From positions 1 to 64,000 of the forward strand of contig SJCO01000008.1 in NCBI GenBank assembly GCA_005217565.1: 64,000 nt of DNA. The letters run 5' to 3'. Under the pieces are notes generated by a model. That model was not told the DNA's origin and did not search any database. It worked only from the letters and a program-made list of their open reading frames with translations. This DNA is from Puteibacter caeruleilacunae. Lineage in GTDB: Bacteria > Bacteroidota > Bacteroidia > Bacteroidales > Prolixibacteraceae. Shown here piece by piece: positions 1 to 9,200 of this stretch. Both the position numbers and the translations under genes were made by a program. Within the stretch, counting starts at the first letter, position 1. Every line of letters starts with the position of its first letter.

Positions 1-255
1 TTGGTGATTGATGAGGATAGTGATGTATCGGTAATGCACCAGGTGGAAGAGTTTATTGCCAGTGAGTACTTATTAGAAATGGCTTACGAAGGTAAGCGCT
101 GGCCAGCATTGGTGCGTATTGCTAAGCGTTGGATGAAAGAGGATGGAGCTACAGGTGCTGCTTTCTTAGCAGACAGAGTGGCTACTAAATCAGACAATGC
201 AGCGGCTATGCGTGAGCAAATGCTTGACCCTCAAAATTGGTTCATAAAACGTTAG
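1..255 (+). CDS. SusD/RagB-family glycan-binding lipoprotein, C-terminal fragment
   Basis: The reading frame is already open at base 1 and stops at a TAG, so only the last 84 codons are present; the apparent TTG start is just the window edge. The stretch EYLLEMAYEGKRWPALVRIA followed near the end by LDPQNWFIKR is the usual carboxy-terminal signature of SusD-like proteins (E/R-x-x-E-x-A-x-E-G-x-R-W-x-D/A-L, then D-P-x-x-W-x-x-P/K). Such lipoproteins sit on the outer membrane surface and hand glycans to a SusC channel. The partner susC would lie upstream, outside the window. No neighbour in the window completes the gene. Confidence 0.75.
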   Translation: MVIDEDSDVSVMHQVEEFIASEYLLEMAYEGKRWPALVRIAKRWMKEDGATGAAFLADRVATKSDNAAAMREQMLDPQNWFIKR

Positions 256-399
256 TTATTTTTCATATGCAATTGATAATTTGTAGCTCCTGGGCGTCCT
301 GTCCGGAGCTGCATTTTTAATGGATGTTCTGTTTAGTAAGATAATTTTAAGCATTAGAGCATAGGATGGCACATTAGCTGAAGACCTTGGTGGGAGGTT

Positions 400-419
400 A
401 GGCTTTTGTGCCTTTTTTT
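400..419 (+). terminator. Small hairpin with T-tract after susD
   Basis: AGGC and GCCT (400-403 and 410-413) flank a six-base loop and run straight into a T-tract at 413-419. The stem is only four base pairs, so this is a weak candidate; it may act together with the hairpin at 285-310. Confidence 0.35.
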
Positions 420-555
420 GTTCTTGTTAGATTACTGCTTAGTATGTCCGGGTGGTATGTTCAGTTTTTAGTGTCCTACAATGTATTCATCATTCCTTTG
501 ATGAAAAGAGCTACACCATCAATAGTTAAGTCCTAATCATTAAAAGGTGGGACAT

Positions 556-697
556 TCTCCAGTTGAATCCTTGTCAAACTTTTGTCTAACTTTTGTCAAA
601 CCCTTACTTATTACTACTCAACATTAGAGAATACGAGGCTTTGACAAGGAAAAGTAGGGGGTAAGTAAGGAAGAGTAAGGGGATTGCTATCTGGAGA
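556..697. repeat. Nested inverted repeats with phased direct repeats
   Basis: TCTCCAG at 556-562 pairs with CTGGAGA at 691-697, and CCTTGTCAAA at 569-578 pairs with TTTGACAAGG at 640-649. CCTTACTTA at 602-610 can pair with TAAGTAAGG at 662-670; this pairing crosses the 569/649 stem, so it is either a pseudoknot or an alternative fold. Three TTGTC-containing units spaced about 11 bases apart (570-600) form phased direct repeats. Function unknown; a regulatory RNA or a protein-binding region upstream of the fucosidase gene are both possible. Confidence 0.5.
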
Positions 698-896
698 TTG
701 CAAAATGAATCTATAGACTTGTTTTGTCACTGGTTGATATTAATCGAGTGATATTATTATCAATGAAGAAACGACTGTCGCCAGAATGATACAGTTTATT
801 GTTTATCTGGGGGGATATTATGCGAGAAGATTTAAGAATATAAAATCTTTTATTAACTTCATGCGTGTTTTTTTAATCTAAAAATCTTTCGAGCAA

Positions 897-3281
897 ATGA
901 AAATAACCAGTTTAATTGTATTCGCATGTGTTGCTATGTTTTTGATTAGCTGCAATAAACATGACGAATATGTTTCCAAACAAAATCTCAAATTATGGTA
1001 TAATAAGCCTGCAAAGGATTGGTTTGAAGCGTTACCTCAAGGTAATGGGCGCTTAGGACTTATGCTTTTCGGTAGCGCAAACGGAGAACACTTGCAGTTA
1101 AATGAGGAGAGTTTGTGGGCCGGATGTCCTGAGAATCCTTATCCTGAAAATGTGAAGGAGCATTATGCCAAATTTCAACAGCTTAATCTTGACGGAAAAT
1201 ATTCAGAGGCATTAGCATATGCATTGGAGCATCTGACTTGTTTGCCTACTTCATTCCGTTCATATGAGCCGTTGGGTGATTTATTCTTGAAGTTTGGTCA
1301 TAAAGATGTGACTGATTACAAGCGGGAATTGGATCTGGAAACAGGCTTAACAACGGTAAGTTATAACTGGAAAGGTAATAGCATTAAACGTGAGTCGTTT
1401 GTGTCGGAGAAGTATGATGCTATTTTTTATCATTTTAAATCGGAAGGTGAAGATTTTAGTAAGTGCGCAGTTACTTTTGATAGGGCAAAAGATGCAAGCG
1501 TGGCGTTTAAAGATGGCATGCTTAACATCGATGGGCAGATATTTGATGATCCTGATGGATTTGATGATAATGCCGGAGGTTCTGGAAAGGGTGGTAAACA
1601 CATGAGGTTTAATGCTCAGGTGAACATCATTCCTGATGAGGGTGATGTGGAGGCTATTGTGAAGGGATTACGGATTAGTAATACCAAAGAATTTACGTTG
1701 ATATTAAGTGCTAAGACTGATTATAACTTAAGCAAGCTGAATTTCGATCGTAGTATAGATCCTGAGCAGGAGACGAGTGCGATAGTGGCAGCGGCTAGTG
1801 TTGTTAATTATGAGGATGCAAAGCGTGAGCATATCGAACGTCATGCGTCAATAATGAATAGAGTGAAGCTGAAGCTGTCGGGCGATTCAATTGATAATAT
1901 TCCTACTGATGAGCGTATTGCAAACCTGAAAGCAGGAAATGATGATCGCCATATGACAGAGTTGATGTTTCAATATGGACGTTATCTATTACTTGGAAGT
2001 TCGGGTGGTAAAGCGGTACTTCCTGCTAATTTGCAGGGGTTATGGAGTAAGGATATGTGGGCTGCCTGGGAATCGGATTATCACCTGAATATCAACCTTC
2101 AGATGAACTATTGGCCTGCTGATGTCTGTAATCTTTCTGAAACTTTCGAGCCTTTGGATGACTATATGATGTTGTTGGCTGATGCGGGAAAGGAAACTGC
2201 TAAGCGGTTTATCGATTCAGAGGGTTGGTGTGCTCATCATGCAGCCAATGTATTTGGTAGAACTACTCCTTCGGGATCAACAGCGTCGTCGCAGATTAAT
2301 AATGGCTATTGTTTTCCTTTAGCAGGAGCTTGGATGTCGCTATCGTTATGGCGTCACTATCAGTTTAATCAGGATGAGCAATATCTTAAGGAAACTGTTT
2401 ATCCGATAATCAAGGGTGCTACTCGTTTTATTCTTGATTTCTTGGTTGAGAATAAGGATGGACAGTTGGTGACTGCGCCGTCGTATTCTCCTGAAAATAC
2501 TTATTTCCATCCTAAGACTGGGGCCAGACTTCGTAATACTGTGGCTTCAACGATGGATATTCAGATAATTCGAGAGGTTTTCAGTGTTTGTGTAAATGCT
2601 GAGCATATTCTTGGTGTTAAAGGATTGAGTAAGGAGATTAAGCTGGCTGCGGCTAAGTTGCCTGAGATGAAGATTGGTGAAGATGGTACTATTCAGGAGT
2701 GGATTGAAGACTATGAAGAGGTGGAGCCTGGACATCGTCATATTTCACATTTGTTTGGACTGTACCCGTCAATTCAGATCTCTAGGACTACTCCTGAGTT
2801 ATTTGAGGCGGCTAAGAAGACGTTAGCACGGAGACTTTCAGAAGGTGGAGGACAGACTGGCTGGAGTAGGGCTTGGTTGATTAATTTCTACGCGCGCTTT
2901 GAGGATGGTGATGAGTGTTTGAAGCATGTGAATTCTTTGATTGCTAATCAGTGTACTCCTACATTACTTGATTTACATCCGCCAAAGATTTTCCAGATTG
3001 ATGGTAATCTTGGTGCTACAGCAGGGGTTGCCGAGATGCTTGTGCAATCGCAGGAAAGAGGTGTTATCCGTTTATTGCCTGCACTGCCTAAGGCGTGGAA
3101 AGATGGTTCAGTAGAAGGATTAAAAGCCAGGGGTAATTTTGAAGTTAGCATTGCCTGGGCAAATAATCAAGTGACGACTGCTAAGATAAAAGCTGTTGTT
3201 GGAGGTAAAGTAACGGTCTTCTATAATGGAAAATCAGTAGAGCTGGACTTGAAACCTGGCGAGGTTTATGAGATAAGGTAA
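897..3281 (+). CDS. GH95 alpha-L-fucosidase, lipoprotein
   Basis: The 794-residue protein begins with a lipoprotein signal whose lipobox LISC puts the acylated cysteine at residue 19. The N-terminal part (LWYNKPAKDWFEALPQGNGR, then LQLNEESLWAG) is the hallmark of GH95. The (alpha/alpha)6 domain carries the paired asparagines of HLNINLQMNYWP (N398 and N400), the acidic EWIEDYEEV segment (601-609) and D702 in DGNLGATAG, which correspond to the catalytic Asn/Glu/Asp set known for the inverting 1,2-alpha-L-fucosidases. It would release terminal L-fucose at the cell surface or in the periplasm. GH95 also contains alpha-L-galactosidases, so the exact sugar is not proven. It sits just upstream of an ECF sigma/FecR/SusCD set and probably belongs to the same glycan locus. 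Confidence 0.9.
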   Translation: MKITSLIVFACVAMFLISCNKHDEYVSKQNLKLWYNKPAKDWFEALPQGNGRLGLMLFGSANGEHLQLNEESLWAGCPENPYPENVKEHYAKFQQLNLDGKYSEALAYALEHLTCLPTSFRSYEPLGDLFLKFGHKDVTDYKRELDLETGLTTVSYNWKGNSIKRESFVSEKYDAIFYHFKSEGEDFSKCAVTFDRAKDASVAFKDGMLNIDGQIFDDPDGFDDNAGGSGKGGKHMRFNAQVNIIPDEGDVEAIVKGLRISNTKEFTLILSAKTDYNLSKLNFDRSIDPEQETSAIVAAASVVNYEDAKREHIERHASIMNRVKLKLSGDSIDNIPTDERIANLKAGNDDRHMTELMFQYGRYLLLGSSGGKAVLPANLQGLWSKDMWAAWESDYHLNINLQMNYWPADVCNLSETFEPLDDYMMLLADAGKETAKRFIDSEGWCAHHAANVFGRTTPSGSTASSQINNGYCFPLAGAWMSLSLWRHYQFNQDEQYLKETVYPIIKGATRFILDFLVENKDGQLVTAPSYSPENTYFHPKTGARLRNTVASTMDIQIIREVFSVCVNAEHILGVKGLSKEIKLAAAKLPEMKIGEDGTIQEWIEDYEEVEPGHRHISHLFGLYPSIQISRTTPELFEAAKKTLARRLSEGGGQTGWSRAWLINFYARFEDGDECLKHVNSLIANQCTPTLLDLHPPKIFQIDGNLGATAGVAEMLVQSQERGVIRLLPALPKAWKDGSVEGLKARGNFEVSIAWANNQVTTAKIKAVVGGKVTVFYNGKSVELDLKPGEVYEIR

Positions 3282-3293
3282 GGGTAGAATGGT

Positions 3294-3397
3294 TGAAAGG
3301 TTGGACGGTAGAAAGGTGTTCGTTGGTGTTCGAAGGTCGGTAGAGAGGAGAAACAGGAGGACAGGAAACCGGATGACCGGAAAATGGCTTCGCCTGG
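3294..3397. repeat. GGTTGAAA-type dispersed repeat, copy A
   Basis: A degenerate run of GGTTGAAA/GGTAGAAA octamers is followed by CGTTGGTGTTCGAAGG and, at 3379-3397, GGAAAATGGCTTCGCCTGG. Near-identical blocks recur at 3495-3600, 11679-11831 and, on the opposite strand, 23745-23880. It lies directly after the GH95 stop codon and carries no credible gene. Confidence 0.7.
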
Positions 3398-3454
3398 AGA
3401 CTAGAGGCCTCAATTATTTTTAGTTTCTAAATTATCTGATAGTATATAGGCAAG

Positions 3455-3490
3455 GAGCTCACGAGATCATCTCGTGGGCTCTTGTTGTTT
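3455..3490 (+). terminator. Intrinsic terminator of the GGAGCTCACG family
   Basis: A 12-bp stem (3455-3466 with 3470-3481, one G-U pair, three-base loop) is followed by TTGTTGTTTTT. The stem sequence GGAGCTCACG...CGTGGGCTCTTG recurs downstream of the first susD gene at 11638-11667, so the two operons share the same terminator type. Confidence 0.65.
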
Positions 3491-3494
3491 TTAA

Positions 3495-3600
3495 TGGTAG
3501 AACGGATGGACGGATGAAAGGTTGAAAGGTGATCGTTGGTGTTCGAAGGTTGATAGAGAAAGGTTACAGGGGGAAAAAAAGCGGAAGACCAGAAAAAGGA
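3495..3600. repeat. GGTTGAAA-type dispersed repeat, copy B
   Basis: This block starts about ten bases after the terminator at 3455-3490. It contains GGATGAAAGGTTGAAAGGTG followed by ATCGTTGGTGTTCGAAGGTT, matching copies A and C, then a purine-rich tail. The GGCTNCGCC core seen in the other copies is missing here. Confidence 0.6.
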
Positions 3601-3696
3601 ATTTTTAGGTGGTGTTTGGCTCCACGGAAAATTCTTAAGATATTTGTCAGCTGTAATTATCAGGGGCAGTACTGGGAATAATATAAAACTAAACTA

Positions 3697-4302
3697 TTGG
3701 AATCGAACAACGATATAAAGATATGGGATGCTTTTAGAGGGGGAGATGATGCTGCTCTTACGGATATCTTTTATAAGTATGCCAAAGACTTGTATCGTTA
3801 TGGAAGTAAGTTTTCAAAAGATAGTGAGTTTGTAAAAGATGCCATTCAAGAGCTGTTCTTCGAATTAATTAAACAGCGGGATAATCTCGGCCCTACTGAT
3901 AATATCCTATTTTATTTATTTGCCTCACTACGTAGAAAGATTGCAAAGCAGAAAAGTAATAATACCTCGATGGATGATCCTTCAATGGGAAAGGTAATGG
4001 AGGCAGAGATTGTCTATTCCTTTGAAGATGAAATGATGGACAATGAGGTGCAGTCGCGCAGGGAAAAGGCTATTAAAGAGGGGTTGGAAAAACTAACTTC
4101 AAAGCAGCGCGAGATACTATACTACAAATTTACCTGCGACTTTACTTATGACGAGATTTGTGAATTAATGTCGTTGAAGTATAACTCTGCACGAAAGCAG
4201 GTATCCCGATCATTGAGCTCACTAAAAGAAGCCCTCAACGACTCAGATACATTTATTTTCTTCCTGGCACGCTTCCTCAAAAGACGCTTATCGAAAAAGT
4301 AG
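3697..4302 (+). CDS. ECF sigma factor (SusC-associated)
   Basis: The 201-residue protein has the two-domain plan of extracytoplasmic-function sigma factors: a region 2 helix bundle (AFRGGDDAALTDIFYKYAKD through DAIQELFFELIKQ, residues about 8-70) and a region 4 helix-turn-helix (LTSKQREILYYKF...YDEICELMSLKYNSARKQVS, about 135-180). The chosen start is TTG at 3697 because an in-frame TAA lies at 3679 with no ATG between. In Bacteroidota such sigma factors are held by a FecR-type anti-sigma factor and switch on a susCD operon when the STN-SusC senses its glycan. The matching fecR is 654 bp downstream, an unusually wide gap filled by repeat DNA. Confidence 0.88.
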   Translation: MESNNDIKIWDAFRGGDDAALTDIFYKYAKDLYRYGSKFSKDSEFVKDAIQELFFELIKQRDNLGPTDNILFYLFASLRRKIAKQKSNNTSMDDPSMGKVMEAEIVYSFEDEMMDNEVQSRREKAIKEGLEKLTSKQREILYYKFTCDFTYDEICELMSLKYNSARKQVSRSLSSLKEALNDSDTFIFFLARFLKRRLSKK

Positions 4303-4306
4303 TTTA

Positions 4307-4331
4307 GTTCGGCTATCGCCTCACAGTTTCA
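4307..4331. repeat. Outer block of composite repeat, copy 1
   Basis: The 25-base block beginning GTTCGGCTA and ending CCTCACAGTTTCA is 23/25 identical to 50302-50326. In both places it precedes the structured repeat core (4556-4765 and 50473-50700), by about 230 and 150 bases. It overlaps no gene; it starts five bases after the sigma factor stop. Confidence 0.6.
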
Positions 4332-4555
4332 TGCCGTGCGTTAATGTTGCGGAGTAGGTTGTTCCGCCAACAGAAGAGCCAGAGCGTTGTTGGTTATGGG
4401 CTGATATGGCGGTATTATTTCGATTGTGAACATGATATCCCACGACTCGTGCCTTGTCGTGGGTTAAAAAGAGAAATGCCCCATCCGGGGCAAAAGTTGC
4501 GTTAAACCTACAGACCATCGCATCTGAATTCTGATAGGAAATCGTTGCTTAACGC

Positions 4556-4832
4556 TCCAGACCATCGCATCGGGAGCGGCCTTCTGAAAAAAGTGATTGA
4601 TTTAGCAGCGGTTGCTTAGTGAGACTGGGAAGCTTCGACCGGAGGGAGAAGATCACCCAGCCGAAGTTAGCAAACGCAATAAATCGATTGCTTTTTTCAG
4701 GCAGCCTTGATCTTTTTGTCTCGTTTTTGTATCAAGACAAAAATGAGAGCCTGTCCGGCAGGACAAAAGAGAGAATTTAAAAGTAATCTCGACTTTTTTG
4801 CTTCGTTTTTTTGTCAAATAAAAAATGAAGAG
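4556..4832. repeat. Structured RNA-like repeat with tail hairpins, copy 1
   Basis: The core folds as nested stems: a 21-bp outer stem (4584-4604 with 4680-4700, only Watson-Crick and G-U pairs), a middle stem near 4608-4618/4667-4677, and an inner CTGGG/CCCAG stem (4625-4629/4656-4660) enclosing the invariant loop AGCTTCGACCGGAGGGAGAA. The second copy at 50473-50700 keeps the loop but changes inner-stem pairs in a compensatory way. Two tail hairpins of the form CGTTTTT...AAAAATGA follow (about 4719-4746 and 4801-4830). The whole block separates the sigma gene from its fecR. It is either a mobile palindromic element or a structured non-coding RNA; no coding frame in it is convincing. Confidence 0.65.
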
Positions 4833-4956
4833 GGTTTTTATCTTGCTTTAAATCAATCTTTAAAGAAGAAATAAAAAGAAATTTTTAAAAAACTTCAAAA
4901 AAACTGTACACAAAAACAGAAAATCCTCTTTATCCGTATAGAGAGGTATAATAAAC

Positions 4957-6165
4957 ATGAAAGAAGAATATTTAAAATATAATGTTGAAGAGTTAGCTGA
5001 AGATCGAGCATTCATCCGCTGGGTAAAGAAAGGGGAGAATGATGCCGATTGGAAAGCATTGATTAATTCCGATACTCAATTTAAAGTAAAAGCCAAACAG
5101 GCAAGGGAGATTATCGAGCTGCTGGAAGATACATATCCAGACTTACAACGCAAAGATCTCGACGCCATGTGGAGAAATGTTGAGGACTTAAAGCGTAATT
5201 ATAACTTTCAGCAAAAGACAAGAAAATCATATCGCGCATGGTCGTGGGCTGCATCCATTCTATTGATCATTTCCCTGGGAGTGATAGGAGGATACTACAT
5301 GCAGCAGAAGAATCAAGGTTATGATTTTGCTCAGCAGACAGCGCAGGAAGAAAAAGAAGGAGCGCGATTGATATTAGCCGATGGTAATGAAGTGGCATTG
5401 AATAACGAGCGTACGGAGATTGAAGTTAAAGAAGACAATCAGATTATTGTAGATAAAAGCAACCGACTGAAAGTTAAAGCTACCGAGACTAATGTGAAGG
5501 AGCAGCCTAAGATGAATGAGTTGATTATTCCTTATGGTAAACGATCGGATGTAACCTTAGCTGATGGAACCAAGGTTTGGCTAAACGCAGGAAGTAAGCT
5601 GGCCTTCCCTTCACAGTTTAATGGAAAAACCAGGGATGTTTATCTTGAAGGAGAAGCATGCTTTAAGGTGGCGAAGAATAAGGCTCAACCATTTATTGTA
5701 CATGCCGATGAGCTGGGGATAAAAGTACTGGGAACCTATTTTGATGTGGTTTCATATCCTGAAGATAATCATATTGAAACAGTGTTGATTGAGGGTAGTG
5801 TAAGTGTGCAAAAGAAGACAGCACTGGGAATCGCCAGTAAAGAAATGGTGCTGAAACCCTATCAGAAAGCATCGTATAATAAGGATGATGGAGATTTAGT
5901 GGTGAAGAATGAGCCAGAGGCCGATTTGTATGTGGCCTGGATTGATGGATGGCTTGAATTCTCGAAGAACAGTCTGCCATTGGTGCTGACAAAGCTTGAG
6001 CGATATTATAATGTTGAGTTCGTGTTACCGGCAGGTTATCGTTCGGTAGATCTGATTACAGGGAAACTCGACTTGAAAGATTCATTGGAAGAAGTGATGA
6101 TGGGATTGGCCGATTTAGCTGAGATTACATACACCATAAAAGGTGACAAGATATATATACACTAA
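4957..6165 (+). CDS. FecR-family anti-sigma factor
   Basis: The 402-residue inner-membrane protein has a cytoplasmic sigma-binding segment (1-90), one transmembrane helix (about 94-115, AWSWAASILLIISLGVIGGY) and a periplasmic FecR domain starting near NELIIPYGKRSDVTLADGTK with the typical LADGTKVWLNAGS core. A C-terminal DUF4974-like domain (YNVEFVLPAG...KLDLKDSLEEVM...LAEITYTIKGDKIYIH) is the part thought to touch the STN domain of SusC. It would relay glycan binding at the outer membrane to the ECF sigma factor at 3697. It is followed 107 bp later by the STN-SusC gene, with a strong hairpin between. Confidence 0.9.
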   Translation: MKEEYLKYNVEELAEDRAFIRWVKKGENDADWKALINSDTQFKVKAKQAREIIELLEDTYPDLQRKDLDAMWRNVEDLKRNYNFQQKTRKSYRAWSWAASILLIISLGVIGGYYMQQKNQGYDFAQQTAQEEKEGARLILADGNEVALNNERTEIEVKEDNQIIVDKSNRLKVKATETNVKEQPKMNELIIPYGKRSDVTLADGTKVWLNAGSKLAFPSQFNGKTRDVYLEGEACFKVAKNKAQPFIVHADELGIKVLGTYFDVVSYPEDNHIETVLIEGSVSVQKKTALGIASKEMVLKPYQKASYNKDDGDLVVKNEPEADLYVAWIDGWLEFSKNSLPLVLTKLERYYNVEFVLPAGYRSVDLITGKLDLKDSLEEVMMGLADLAEITYTIKGDKIYIH

Positions 6166-6196
6166 ACCAAAACAGAACATATAGGCTTAAAAAAGC

Positions 6197-6230
6197 GAAA
6201 ACCGGCCAGCGGGCAGGCTTACCGGTTTTC
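6197..6230 (+). promoter_or_regulatory. Intercistronic hairpin before susC
   Basis: GAAAACCGG (6197-6205) and CCGGTTTTC (6222-6230) form a perfect 9-bp stem with a GC-rich 16-base loop and no T-tract. It ends 42 bases before the susC ATG. The second system has an unrelated hairpin ending 43 bases before its susC, which suggests a conserved role in RNA processing, stability or partial termination. Confidence 0.55.
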
Positions 6231-6272
6231 AAATAAATTAAATCAAATATTTAATCTAAACAGTTCAAAATT

Positions 6273-9200
6273 ATGAAAAAAAAGCGAACTATGCTGCGCT
6301 TTCCTAGAGGAAGTATGGCTAAAATTTTATTAAGAATGAAACTACTAACTATTTTGTTGCTATCGGTTTTTGCTGTTTCAGCGAATAATATCTATTCGCA
6401 ACAAACTAAATTTAATCTGAAACTCAGGGGAGTAACAGTCCGCGAGGTTTTTCAAGAGATTGAAAGCAATAGTGAGTTTATCTTTTTATACAATGAGAAT
6501 AAGGAAGATGTAGATCGAAAAGTAAATATAGATGTTCAGAACAAATCGGTTGAGGCTATCTTAAATCAAATATTTGAAGGTACAACAAGTGGTTATAAAA
6601 TCTATGATCGCCAGATTGTAATTTATAGAGATAAGCAGAAAGCTGCTGCTGCAGTCGAAGGGAAAGCAGAACAATCGGATACCAAAAAAGTGTCAGGTAC
6701 GGTTACCGACCAGGCTGGTGAACCGCTGCCCGGAGTTACGGTGCTGGTAAAAGGAACATCAATTGGTACTACTACCGACTTTGATGGTAATTATAATTTG
6801 GAAATTCCTAAGACAACCACATCGTTACAGTTTTCATTTATCGGTATGAAAACTCAAGAGATCAGTCTTGATGGTAAATCAAAGATTGACGTTGAGATGA
6901 AAGAGGATGCTACAGGACTTGAACAGGTGGTGGTTGTAGGTTTCGGTACGCAAACAAAAGAGTCGGTTGTTGGTGCAATTGAGAAGGTTGATGTTAAAGA
7001 AATTGCATTGCCTACTGCTCAGTTGAGTAACTCATTTACTGGTAATATTGCTGGTGTAATTGGTGTTCAGCGTTCAGGTGAGCCAGGTGCTGATGGTGCT
7101 GATTTCTGGATTCGTGGTATTGGTACTTTCGGTGCGAATTCTAAGCCGCTATATATTTTAGATGGTGTTGAGGTGACCGTTGATGAGATCAATGCTTTGG
7201 CTCCTGAGGTAATCGATGGTTTTAGTGTGTTGAAAGATGCATCGGCAACGGCATTGTATGGTGCACGTGGAGCAAATGGTGTAATCATTGTTACAACACG
7301 TAAAGGACAAGAAGGTAGAGCTAAGATTAATATCCGCCTGGAGAATTCTTTCTCTATGCCCAATAGTATTCCTGATTTGGCTGGTGGTGTTACTTACATG
7401 AAGCTTTATAATGAAGCTCAGCGCACACGAGCTATTGATCCTTCGAGCGTTACTTATCGCTATTCTGATGAGAAAATTGAAAATACAGCAGTAGGAATGA
7501 ATCCTTATGTATATCCTAATGTTGATTGGTATGATTTGATTTTTAAGGATGTAGCGATTAACCAGACTGCCAACGTTAATATTAGTGGTGGTAGTAAGAA
7601 GATCCGTTACTTTGTGAATGCTTCTTTCCGACATGACGAGGGATTATTCGAAAACTTCAGCAATAAGAGTATTGATACAGGATTGGATAATTTCCGTTAT
7701 GCATTCCAGAATAACCTTGAGGTTGATGTTACTCCAACTACTAAGGTAGGATTAAAGATTAATGCGGTATTGGAAGAGATTACAAGACCTTCAACGTCAA
7801 CAGCTGCCCTTTATTCGCAATCAATGCAGGCTCCTCCAGTGGAATTTCCAGCTTATTTCCCTGCAACGGCAGAGGAAGAAGGTGTGATTGATCACATTAA
7901 ATTTGGTAACGCAACAGGTGGACCATTAGGTGGAAGTAACCTTTATCATAACCCTTTTGCAGCTTTTGCCAGCGGACAGCGCGAGGTGAATAGTGTATCG
8001 GTGCTTGCAATTTTTAATCTGTCGCAGGATTTAAAGTTTATTACTGAGGGCTTGAAAGCGTCGGGTGTTGTATCATTCCAGAATTATAGCGACCATACAA
8101 TTGGTAAGTCGTATAATGTAAACTACTATAAAGTTACAGATTACACGGTGAATGCTGACAATACAGTTGACTACGAGACTGGATTGGTGAATCCATTGAC
8201 TTCTACCAATATGAACTATAGTACCAACCGTACAAGTAGTAGGTTGATGAATATGCAGGCACAGTTGGGATACGACCGTACTTTTGCAGATGATCATAAG
8301 GTATCAGCATCATTGATTTACTTGCAGCGTAACTATATAGCAGGTGATCAGGTGTTAGCGACCTTGAATCAGGGTATGTCAGGACGTGTAACTTATAACT
8401 ATAAGTCGAAATATTTTGTAGAGTATAACTTCGGTTACAATGGTTCAGAGAACTTTAAGGATGGTAACCGTTTTAAATTCTTCCCTGCATATGCTGTAGG
8501 TTATTTGGTGTCGAACGAGGATTACTGGCAGAATTCTGGCTTAGCGAATGCGATCAATCACTTCAAAGTAAGGGGATCATTTGGATACGTTGGTAATAGT
8601 ATTGCGGGTGATCGTTTCCCATATTTGACTACAGCCGAGTTGAACAAGAAGAACTATACTTTTGGTTACGACTTTAACAATAGTAAAGGTGGTCCAGCGG
8701 TTAAAAAATATGGTACCGATGATGCTACATGGGAGACCAGTACGAAGCTGGATTTAGGTTTTGAAATGGGATTGTTTAACTCGTTGGATATTGTATTCGA
8801 CTACTTTGAGGAAGATCGTAAAGATATCTTCTTACAACGTCGTTCTATTCCTTATTCAATTGGTGTTGGTGCTGCTCGTCCATGGGCTAATGTTGGTCGC
8901 GTTAAAAATAAAGGTTTTGAATTTAGTCTGAATTACGGTAAGCAAGTAAATCATGACCTTTACTTAAGTGCACGGGCAACTTTTACACGTGCTAAGAATA
9001 AGTTCGTAGAGAAAGACGAACCATTTAATACGCCTAAAAACCTATCGCAAATTGGTAAACCATTATCAGGATGGCAGTTGCTTGAAAGTGATGGATTGCT
9101 GACTGCTGACGATTTAAATGATGGTATCGAAAGAACAAACTTTGGTTCTGTAGTTGAAGGTGATATCAAATATATCGATACAAATAACGATCAGGCTATT

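Larger units (their letters stand above)
256..896. other. 641-bp non-coding region between susD tail and GH95 gene
   Basis: No credible gene is present on either strand. Two weak terminator-like hairpins follow the susD stop: AGCTCC/GGAGCT at 285-290/305-310 before GCATTTTT, and AGGC/GCCT at 400-403/410-413 before seven T residues. A complex inverted- and direct-repeat block occupies 556-697 and is listed separately. No clear TAnnTTTG promoter for the GH95 gene was found in the last 200 bases. Confidence 0.5.

Noticed and set aside
1-255. Complete small protein starting with TTG at base 1
   Set aside because: The sequence is the conserved tail of a SusD protein cut by the window edge.
3294-3600. 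CRISPR-like array in the repetitive intergenic DNA
   Set aside because: Units are short degenerate octamers without regular spacers, and no cas gene is present.
4321-4518. Minus-strand frame of 65 codons after the sigma factor gene
   Set aside because: Lies inside the composite repeat, with no family resemblance.
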